DNA of 64,000 bases, taken from NCBI GenBank assembly GCA_023229685.1, contig JALNYT010000002.1, positions 496,001 through 560,000 on the forward strand. Direction: 5' to 3'. A program made the position numbers and the translations under genes. Each line of letters opens with the position of its first letter. The first letter of the stretch is position 1. This DNA comes from Sulfuritalea sp. Its GTDB lineage: Bacteria; Pseudomonadota; Gammaproteobacteria; Burkholderiales; Rhodocyclaceae. This document shows, in pieces, positions 55,474 to 62,358 of the stretch. The notes under the pieces were generated by a model. The model was given only the letters and a program-made list of their open reading frames with translations, searched no databases and was not told the origin of the DNA.

Positions 55474-57317
55474 CTAAGCTGCGAAATATCCCGCACTGCA
55501 CCAGTGTCGGCCGACGTCGTCATGGCGGCATAGGCCAGGAGCGCGGCCGAGACTTCGCGCTGGCGATTGAGCGGCTTCCAGGCGTGTACGCCGCGGGCTT
55601 CCATCGCTGTGCGCCGTGCCGCCAGCGCCGACTCTTGCACGGCGAGGTGGATGCGCCGGTTGGGAATGTCGATCTCGATCGTGTCGCCTTCTTCGACCAG
55701 GCCGATGGCCCCGCCGGCGGCGGCTTCGGGCGAGGCATGGCCGATCGAGAGCCCCGACGTGCCGCCGGAAAAGCGGCCATCGGTGAGCAGCGCGCAGACC
55801 TTGCCCATGCCCTTCGACTTGAGATATGAGGTCGGATACAGCATCTCCTGCATGCCCGGGCCGCCTTTCGGACCTTCATAGACCACGATCACGATGTCGC
55901 CGGCGACGATCTGGTCGGCAAGAATTTTCTCGACCGCTTCTTCCTGCGACTGGCAGACGCGGGCGCGACCGGTGAATTTGAGATTGGAGTCATCGACGCC
56001 GGCGGTCTTGACCACGCAGCCCTTCTCCGCGATGTTGCCGTACAGCACCGCCAGTCCGCCGTCCAGCGAGAAGGCATGAGCCAGGTCGTGGACGCAGCCG
56101 TTGGCGCGATCGAGATCGAGTTTGGGATAGCGGCGATTTTGCGAGAAGGCGGTCTGCGTCGGTATGCCGCCGGGGGCGGCGCGATAGAACTCGTGTACCG
56201 CCGGATCTTCGTTGCGCTTTACGTCGCAGCAGTCCAGCGCTTCGCCCATGCTCGGGTAGAGCACGGTCGGGCAGTCGCGGTTGATCAGGCCGGCGCGGTC
56301 GAGCTCGCCGAGGATGGCCATGATGCCGCCGGCGCGATGCACGTCTTCCATGTGGTACTTCTGCGTCGACGGCGCCACCTTGGCCAGGCAGGGTACCTTG
56401 CGCGACATGCGGTCGATGTCGGCCAGGTTGAAATCGACGCCGGCTTCCTGGGCCGCAGCCAGCAGGTGCAGCACGGTATTGGTCGAGCCGCCCATGGCGA
56501 TGTCCAGCGCAATGGCGTTCTCGAAGGCGGCAAAGCTGGCAATCGAGCGCGGCAGCACGGACGCATCGCCCTTTTCGTACCAGCGCCGGCAGAGTTCGAC
56601 AATGACGCGGCCGGCCTTGAGGAAAAGTTTTTCGCGGTCGGCATGCGTCGCCAGCAGCGAACCGTTACCCGGCAAGGACAGGCCAAGCGCCTCGGTCAGG
56701 CAGTTCATCGAGTTGGCGGTGAACATTCCGGAACACGATCCGCAGGTCGGACAGGCGGAACGCTCCATGCTGGCCACTTCCGCATCGCTGTTCTTGTCGT
56801 CGGCGGACTCGATCATGGCGTCGATCAGGTCGACCATGCGGTAGCCGCCATGCCACTTGACCTTGCCTGCCTCCATCGGTCCGCCGGAAACAAATACCGT
56901 CGGAATGTTCAGCCGCAACGCTGCCATCAGCATGCCCGGGGTGATCTTGTCGCAGTTGGAAATGCAGACCATCGCATCCGCGCAATGGCCATTGACCATG
57001 TATTCGACCGAGTCGGCGATCAGCTCGCGGCTGGGCAGGCTGTAGAGCATGCCGCCGTGGCCCATGGCGATGCCGTCATCGATCGCGATGGTGTTGAATT
57101 CCTTGGCCACGCCGCCCGCTGCCTCGATCTCGCGCGCCACCAGTTGCCCCATGTCCTTCAGATGCACGTGGCCCGGCACGAACTGGGTAAAGGAATTGAC
57201 CACGGCGATGATCGGCTTGCCGAAGTCGCCATCCTTCATGCCGGTGGCGCGCCACAGCGCGCGGGCGCCGGCCATGTTGCGGCCGTGGGTTGAAGTACGG
57301 GAACGATAGACGGGCAT
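55470..57317 (-). CDS. ilvD: Dihydroxy-acid dehydratase
   Basis: IlvD (615 residues; E. coli 616) dehydrates dihydroxy acids in isoleucine/valine synthesis. The Fe-S cysteines are in SNCDKITPGM and CPTCGSCSGMFTAN, with the C-terminal motif DGRFSGGTSGLSIGHASPEA. The CPTCGSCSG form is that of the oxygen-sensitive [4Fe-4S] type. GGAGA precedes the ATG. Its 3' end carries the FNR-type site of the next operon. Confidence 0.97.
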   Translation of the reverse strand: MPVYRSRTSTHGRNMAGARALWRATGMKDGDFGKPIIAVVNSFTQFVPGHVHLKDMGQLVAREIEAAGGVAKEFNTIAIDDGIAMGHGGMLYSLPSRELIADSVEYMVNGHCADAMVCISNCDKITPGMLMAALRLNIPTVFVSGGPMEAGKVKWHGGYRMVDLIDAMIESADDKNSDAEVASMERSACPTCGSCSGMFTANSMNCLTEALGLSLPGNGSLLATHADREKLFLKAGRVIVELCRRWYEKGDASVLPRSIASFAAFENAIALDIAMGGSTNTVLHLLAAAQEAGVDFNLADIDRMSRKVPCLAKVAPSTQKYHMEDVHRAGGIMAILGELDRAGLINRDCPTVLYPSMGEALDCCDVKRNEDPAVHEFYRAAPGGIPTQTAFSQNRRYPKLDLDRANGCVHDLAHAFSLDGGLAVLYGNIAEKGCVVKTAGVDDSNLKFTGRARVCQSQEEAVEKILADQIVAGDIVIVVYEGPKGGPGMQEMLYPTSYLKSKGMGKVCALLTDGRFSGGTSGLSIGHASPEAAAGGAIGLVEEGDTIEIDIPNRRIHLAVQESALAARRTAMEARGVHAWKPLNRQREVSAALLAYAAMTTSADTGAVRDISQLS

Positions 57318-57442
57318 GGGAATCTCCTGCGATGGGCGCGGCGGCCGGGAAAGAGTCGGTAATTCTAGCGGAAGCCCTGTGGCGAATGAAATCGCCGTCC
57401 CGCCAGCGCCGACTTCTGGCGGACGGTTAGAATCCGGCCACC

Positions 57443-58231
57443 ATGCTGATCCATCCCCAGTTCGATCCCATCGCCCTGCAAGTCGGCCCGCTGGCCGTGC
57501 GCTGGTACGGCCTCATGTACCTGGCCGGCTTTATCGCCTTTCTCTGGCTCGGCAAGCGGCGCGCGGCGGCGCAGCCGTGGCACGGGATGAACGCGCAGGA
57601 CATCGACGACCTGTTGTTCTACGGCGTGCTCGGCGTGGTGCTCGGCGGCCGCTTGGGCCAGGTGCTGTTCTATGAGCCGGGCTACTATCTTTCGCATCCG
57701 CTGGAAGTCCTCGCAGTGTGGAAGGGCGGCATGGCCTTTCACGGCGGCATGCTCGGTGTGTTCGTGGCGATGTGGCTGTGGGGCCGCAAGGCCGGCAAGA
57801 CGTTTTTCCAGGTGACCGACTTCATCGCCCCGCTGGTGCCGCTCGGCCTGCTGGCCGGGCGCATCGGCAATTTCATCAACGGCGAATTGTGGGGCCGGGT
57901 GGCCGATGCGACGCTGCCCTGGGCGATGGTCTTTCCCCAGGTCGACCGGCTGCCGCGCCATCCGTCGCCGCTGTATCAGGCGGCGGGAGAGGGCTTGCTG
58001 CTGTTCGTGATGCTCTGGCTGTTCTCCGCGCGGCGGCGCGCGGCGGGGCAGGTATCCGGGATGTTTCTCATCGGCTACGGCGTGCTGCGTTTTGTTGCCG
58101 AATACTTCCGCGAGCCGGATGCCGGAATCTTCGGGCTTTCCTATACGGTCAGCATGGGGCAGTGGCTGAGCCTGCCGATGATTCTTGTCGGGCTCTGGCT
58201 GCTGCTGCGCAAGCCGGTGCGCCGGGAATAA
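57443..58231 (+). CDS. lgt: Prolipoprotein diacylglyceryl transferase
   Basis: Lgt (262 residues, seven transmembrane helices) adds diacylglycerol to lipobox cysteines. WKGGMAFHGGMLGVF is the HGGM motif and LLAGRIGNFINGELWGR carries the essential Arg and Asn. SPLYQAAGEGLLLF is the conserved C-terminal motif. It is divergent from ilvD (125 bases between starts) and convergent with the AOR gene. Confidence 0.97.
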   Translation: MLIHPQFDPIALQVGPLAVRWYGLMYLAGFIAFLWLGKRRAAAQPWHGMNAQDIDDLLFYGVLGVVLGGRLGQVLFYEPGYYLSHPLEVLAVWKGGMAFHGGMLGVFVAMWLWGRKAGKTFFQVTDFIAPLVPLGLLAGRIGNFINGELWGRVADATLPWAMVFPQVDRLPRHPSPLYQAAGEGLLLFVMLWLFSARRRAAGQVSGMFLIGYGVLRFVAEYFREPDAGIFGLSYTVSMGQWLSLPMILVGLWLLLRKPVRRE

Positions 58232-58234
58232 GAA

Positions 58235-58276
58235 AGCGCCGACCCCCGCCGGCAACTGCGGGCGAGGACCGGCGCT
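58235..58276. other. Stem-loop between lgt and the AOR gene
   Basis: AGCGCCG and its exact complement CGGCGCT enclose a second stem CCCGC/GCGGG in the 82-base gap between the convergent genes. Without a T-run it is a weak terminator candidate only. Confidence 0.4.
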
Positions 58277-58313
58277 CGATCATTTGGCGATCAGGTCGCC
58301 CGACAAGACCCGC

Positions 58314-60638
58314 TCAGCCGCCGGCAATGATCGGCACCAGGGCGACCCGATCGCCGCTGCGAATGCGCGTCGCCTTTTCGCCCGACAGCACCATCTCGCC
58401 ATTGACCGCGATGTTCCACGAGCTGTCGTTCAGGTCCGCCGCCGCCTCGGGCAGTTTGCGCAGCAGGGCCTGGCGCAGTTCGGTCACGTCGCCCACGTTC
58501 TCGTCGATGACCACGATCTGTTCCGGAGCCCCGGGCAGTTGTCTTGGCAGGTCGACGCGTATGGCAAAGCCGGTAATCCAGCGCGAGAGTTTTTCGTGCC
58601 ATTCGCCGGCCGGCAGGCCTTCGGCATTGAGGCCGGTGACGGTGTAGAAGCGCTTCTTCATCGCCTCGAACTCGGTGCGGTCGATCTTCTCCCCGGCGAA
58701 GGGACCTTCGGTCAGAGCCTCCTCGAACCAGCGGCGGGGCAGGGTGTCGTCCTTCGCGCGCAGACCCAAGCGGAAGTTCAGCATGTGCTCGATGCCGCTG
58801 ATGTTGCGGCCGATCTCGTCCATTTCGGCTTCGACGAAGGGCTGACCGGTCAGCGACGTCAGCTGCACGGCGAAGTCGCCGGGGTCGGGCAGGGAGGGCG
58901 AATTGAACAGCTTGGTGTTGAAGCGGCACATGCCCACCGAATCGCCCACCGCGAAGTTGTTCTCGCACTTCCTGACTGCGTATTCCTTGCCCTCGTAGCT
59001 GTTCGGCTTGGCGCTGACGACGCCGTTGTAGAGCGAAGCCTTGAGCGCTGGATCGTCGTTGATGCGGGCATTGATTTCCAGCGTCGGGCGGCTGCGCAGG
59101 TGGTCCATGCCGCGCGTGGCGACCGACAGGCCGAGGGCGAAGGCCTTGAGGATGCGCGCATCGTGGGGGTCGGACTGGAACAGGCCCTTGACCGTCATGC
59201 GGTAGTCGAGCGCCGCTGCCGGGTACTTGCCGCGCTCCACGGCGCGTGCAGAGTCGGCGATGGTGTCGCCGAAGCCTTCGCGTTTCGCGGTCATGAACAG
59301 CAGCTTTTCGATGACGTCGTAGTTGCCCCAGGACAGGTCCAGCCCACCGGTATCCTTCTGCGTGATGATGCCGCGCTGGTAAAGCTCCATGGCCCAGGCG
59401 ATGGAACTGCCGCACGAGGCGGAGTCGAGGCCGAGGTCGTTGAGGATGTTGTTGAGGCGCAGCACCTGCTCGGGCTCCTTGATGCCGATCAGCGGGCCGA
59501 ACTTGCCGAGGGTGACGTACTCGGGACCGTCGCCCTTGTCGTACTTGTCGAACTTTCCGTCGTGATGGATGCCCGTGTAGTCGCGCGCCTTGCCATGCTC
59601 GACCGAGGCCTGGGCCTTGTCGTAGCTGGCGTTGCCGGTGAGGCCCTTGAGCGCCGCCGCACCCCAGCCGCCGTGACCCTCGGGCGTCATGTCGTTCTGG
59701 TTGCGGCAATGCACCGGGCACAGGTAGCAGCCGTCCATCCCGGGGCGGTAGGGATCGAAGTTATCGGCATCGAGGGCTTCGGTCCAGCTGGTCTCCTGGT
59801 GGTTCTTGGCGCCCAGCGCGCAGAGCACGCGGCTGGGCTTGTAGAGGAAGGGCGTGCCGACCATCTTCAGCGCGTTCTTGATCACGCTGGTGGTAATGAT
59901 CTTCTTGCCGATCACCTTGTTGTATTTCGCCATGGGTTCGACCGGCTGCAATTCCCTGGGCGTGCCGTGCACCATGATGCCCTTGAGCTTGAGCGAACCC
60001 ATCTTGGCGCCGCCGCCGCCGCGCGCCCAGATCGCCTTGATGCCGCCCATGATGCCGGCGCACAGCACCTGGTTCTCGCCGGCCGTGGTGATGCGGGCCA
60101 GCGCCATGTCCTCGCGCTCGACGCAGTTGAAGTCGCGTTCGATCGCTTTCGGCAGTTCGAGGTTGTCCATGCCGACGTAGGGCGCGGCGTCGACCAATTC
60201 GACATTCTCGTAGGCGATCTTGAGCAGCGTCCAGGACGGCGCGCGACCGTAGAGCACGATGTGGTCGTAGCCGTGGGTGCGCAGGAAGGAGGGGAAGTAG
60301 TCGCCGCCGTTGGCGTCGAGGATGGCATCGCTTTCCGGCGACTTGCTGGTGAAGTTGCCGCGCGTGGCCGAGGGCATGCTGCTGGTGAGGATGCCGGTGC
60401 CGAAGATCAACGGGACCTCGGGATCGAGCGCGGCGCGCTCTTCCTCGATCAGGTTGTAGAGCAGCCACATGTTGGCGCCGCGTCCGCCGAGAAAGTTCCG
60501 CATGACCTCGAGCGGCAGGTACTTCTTCAGCGTCTTGCGCTGTTCGAGATCGACGAAGAGCACGGCACCCTGCGAGTTGTATTGCGGTGTGTCGTGCATG
60601 CGCGCGGCTAGCTGCGCCAGTTTGTCTCTGATACCCAT
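58314..60638 (-). CDS. Tungsten/molybdenum aldehyde:ferredoxin oxidoreductase with fused C-terminal MoaD/ThiS-like domain
   Basis: This 774-residue protein begins MGIRDKLAQLAARM at an ATG with an AAGGAG-type site 11-16 bases upstream. Residues 20-690 are an AOR-family subunit: the pterin-binding region includes GGRGANMWLLYNL and SSMPSATRGNFTSKSPESDA, and the [4Fe-4S] ligands are Cys304, Cys307, Cys311 (GCYLCPVHC) and Cys571 (SVGMCRF). The last 84 residues (691-774) look like a MoaD/ThiS sulfur carrier: WNIAVNGEMVLSGEKATRIR, then SGDRVALVPIIAGG, ending exactly in Gly-Gly. AOR enzymes reversibly oxidise aldehydes to acids with ferredoxin. The paired ferredoxin gene is 26 bases upstream. Confidence 0.9.
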   Translation of the reverse strand: MGIRDKLAQLAARMHDTPQYNSQGAVLFVDLEQRKTLKKYLPLEVMRNFLGGRGANMWLLYNLIEEERAALDPEVPLIFGTGILTSSMPSATRGNFTSKSPESDAILDANGGDYFPSFLRTHGYDHIVLYGRAPSWTLLKIAYENVELVDAAPYVGMDNLELPKAIERDFNCVEREDMALARITTAGENQVLCAGIMGGIKAIWARGGGGAKMGSLKLKGIMVHGTPRELQPVEPMAKYNKVIGKKIITTSVIKNALKMVGTPFLYKPSRVLCALGAKNHQETSWTEALDADNFDPYRPGMDGCYLCPVHCRNQNDMTPEGHGGWGAAALKGLTGNASYDKAQASVEHGKARDYTGIHHDGKFDKYDKGDGPEYVTLGKFGPLIGIKEPEQVLRLNNILNDLGLDSASCGSSIAWAMELYQRGIITQKDTGGLDLSWGNYDVIEKLLFMTAKREGFGDTIADSARAVERGKYPAAALDYRMTVKGLFQSDPHDARILKAFALGLSVATRGMDHLRSRPTLEINARINDDPALKASLYNGVVSAKPNSYEGKEYAVRKCENNFAVGDSVGMCRFNTKLFNSPSLPDPGDFAVQLTSLTGQPFVEAEMDEIGRNISGIEHMLNFRLGLRAKDDTLPRRWFEEALTEGPFAGEKIDRTEFEAMKKRFYTVTGLNAEGLPAGEWHEKLSRWITGFAIRVDLPRQLPGAPEQIVVIDENVGDVTELRQALLRKLPEAAADLNDSSWNIAVNGEMVLSGEKATRIRSGDRVALVPIIAGG

Positions 60639-60664
60639 GTCCTCGGCTCCTTGTATTGGCTTGA

Positions 60665-60922
60665 TCAGGCGGCTTTTTGCGCCATCAGGCGCTCGTACTT
60701 CGCCTGCAATTCGTCCTTGCTTTCGCGGTGGGCCGGATCGGGAACGCAGGCCCGTACCGGGCAGACCTTGACGCACTGTGACACCGCGTGGTGGCCGACG
60801 CATTCGGTGCACAGGTCCGGGTTGATGGTGAAGATGTCTTCGCCGGCCGTGATCGCCTTGTTCGGGCAGGCGGCCAGACAGACGTCGCAGGCGATGCAGA
60901 GGTCATTGATGAGTAGCGCCAT
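60665..60922 (-). CDS. 2[4Fe-4S] ferredoxin (Allochromatium/YfhL type)
   Basis: This 85-residue ferredoxin has the first cluster motif Cys9, 12, 15, 19 (CIACDVCLAACP) and a second motif with an enlarged loop, Cys38, 41, 50, 54 (CTECVGHHAVSQCVKVCP). The C-terminal helix is charged (ESKDELQAKYERLMAQ). This Alvin-type fold has very low potential and is the natural partner of AOR and KorAB. GAGGGGAA precedes the ATG. Confidence 0.93.
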   Translation of the reverse strand: MALLINDLCIACDVCLAACPNKAITAGEDIFTINPDLCTECVGHHAVSQCVKVCPVRACVPDPAHRESKDELQAKYERLMAQKAA

Positions 60923-60991
60923 TTGTATTTCCCCTCGATTGATGTTCAGTTTGAAAGTGGGCCAATGGGTTTGCGCGCAGACAGCGGGCGG

Positions 60992-61525
60992 TTATTCCTG
61001 CCCCAGCGGCGGATCGGGATCTTCGAGCACCCTGGAGTCGTCAGGTCCGCATTCTGCAAGATAGGTTTCCAGCCAGCCCATGTGCTCATGTTCTTCGTCG
61101 GCAAATTGGCGCGCCAGTTCTTTCACGTCGGCCGCTTCCGCCGTGTTCGCAATCTCCGCATAGAAATCCGCTGCTTTGCGCTCATGCTCGAACGCGAGCA
61201 GGATGGCCTCCCGCACCGACAACTGATAATTCACCCTGCCGATCGCTATGGCCTCGGGGCTTTCACTGCCGCTCCACTTGAAGTCCCACGGCGCGTAGTG
61301 CGGCAGCTGGACTTTCCTGCACATCTCGTCGAGTTCGCCGAGGTGGGCTTTTTCCGCCTTTTCCAGGCGCCGGAAGATCGCCGCGACAGCTGTCTTGTGG
61401 TGCGTCTCCATCTGGTCGGCGAGTTCGCCATAGCGTTCGGCCGCCTCGTTCTCCATCGCCAGCGCATGCGCCAGAAGCTCGGGAAGCGTGCGAATGGCGC
61501 CGCCGTCCTGCGGCTTTCCGCTCAT
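60992..61525 (-). CDS. Ferritin-like diiron (rubrerythrin-type) protein
   Basis: This 177-residue four-helix protein has iron-ligand motifs ENEAAERYGELADQMETHHK, KAEKAHLGELDEM, FEHERKAADFYAEIANTAEA and FADEEHEHMGWLETYL, the two-repeat pattern of erythrin/rubrerythrin ferritins. The rubredoxin domain is absent. It may detoxify peroxide or oxygen for the sensitive KorAB/AOR enzymes, an inference from position. The start overlaps the korB stop (ATGA). Confidence 0.88.
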   Translation of the reverse strand: MSGKPQDGGAIRTLPELLAHALAMENEAAERYGELADQMETHHKTAVAAIFRRLEKAEKAHLGELDEMCRKVQLPHYAPWDFKWSGSESPEAIAIGRVNYQLSVREAILLAFEHERKAADFYAEIANTAEAADVKELARQFADEEHEHMGWLETYLAECGPDDSRVLEDPDPPLGQE

Positions 61526-62358
61526 AGCAAAAACCTCGCTTCAAGTTCCGCGATCGAACCGTTGGTCTTCTCGAATTCCGGCCGAAACGGCGGGCGTTCG
61601 CCCTTGTACAGCACCTTGCCGACATTGAAGCCGTCGTCGGTCATCAGGCGCCGTGCGGCGCGCGCGGCATCGTCGGTGTAGTCGACCACGGCGGTGCGCA
61701 CGATGTCGCGCCATTCGGCCTGTTCCGGGCGGAAGGTGACGCATGGGCTCAACACCTGGACCAGCGAAAACCCGGGGTGCCGTATGGCTTCAACGATGAT
61801 CTGCGCCATGTTCACCGGGTCGCTGCTCGACACGCGGGCGACGAAATTCGCGCCGGACGCCAAACCGACCACCAGCGGCTGGAACGGGTTGATCCCGGTC
61901 CCTTCCGGAGTGAGTTTGCTGCCTTCCCAGTCAGGAGCGGTGGTCGGCGACGCCTGGCCCTTGGTCATGCCGTACACCTGGTTGTCCATGACGATGTAGG
62001 TCAGGTCGACATTGCGCCGGCAGGCGTGCAGGAAATGGTTGCCGCCGATCGAGAAGCCGTCGCCATCGCCGCCGGTCACCAGCACGGTCAGGTCGGGTCG
62101 CGCCAGCTTGAGGCCGGTCGCTACCGGCAAGGCGCGGCCATGCACGCCGTGGAAGCCATACACGCTGGTATAGGCCGGGATGCGCGAGGAACAGCCGATG
62201 CCCGAAACCACCGCGACCTGTTCCGGCGCCAAACCCAGTTCGGCCAGTGCCCGGGTCAGCGCATTGAGCACCGTGTAATCGCCGCAGCCCGGACACCAGA
62301 TCGGCTTGAGCTCCGACTTGTAATCCTTTGCCTTGTATTTCCGCGTAACCGCTTCCAT
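61522..62358 (-). CDS. korB: 2-oxoacid:ferredoxin oxidoreductase beta subunit
   Basis: KorB (278 residues) binds thiamine diphosphate and a [4Fe-4S] cluster. WCPGCGDYTVLNAL (Cys22, Cys25), GIGCSSRIP (Cys56) and GGDGDGFSIGGNHFLHACRR (TPP/Mg motif) with VMDNQVYGMTKGQASPT are present. The ATG at 62358 has GGAGAG five bases upstream and overlaps the korA stop by one base; a GTG one codon earlier is possible. Substrate (2-oxoglutarate or another 2-oxoacid) is not determined. Confidence 0.94.
   Translation of the reverse strand: MEAVTRKYKAKDYKSELKPIWCPGCGDYTVLNALTRALAELGLAPEQVAVVSGIGCSSRIPAYTSVYGFHGVHGRALPVATGLKLARPDLTVLVTGGDGDGFSIGGNHFLHACRRNVDLTYIVMDNQVYGMTKGQASPTTAPDWEGSKLTPEGTGINPFQPLVVGLASGANFVARVSSSDPVNMAQIIVEAIRHPGFSLVQVLSPCVTFRPEQAEWRDIVRTAVVDYTDDAARAARRLMTDDGFNVGKVLYKGERPPFRPEFEKTNGSIAELEARFLL

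Noticed and set aside
58235..58276. Stem-loop as a strong terminator between lgt and AOR
   Set aside because: The stem is interrupted and no T-run follows on either strand; kept only as a low-confidence structure.
58185..60611. 808-codon plus-strand frame
   Set aside because: It is a GC-driven open frame antisense to the AOR gene, with no domain pattern; the minus-strand protein has full cofactor motifs.
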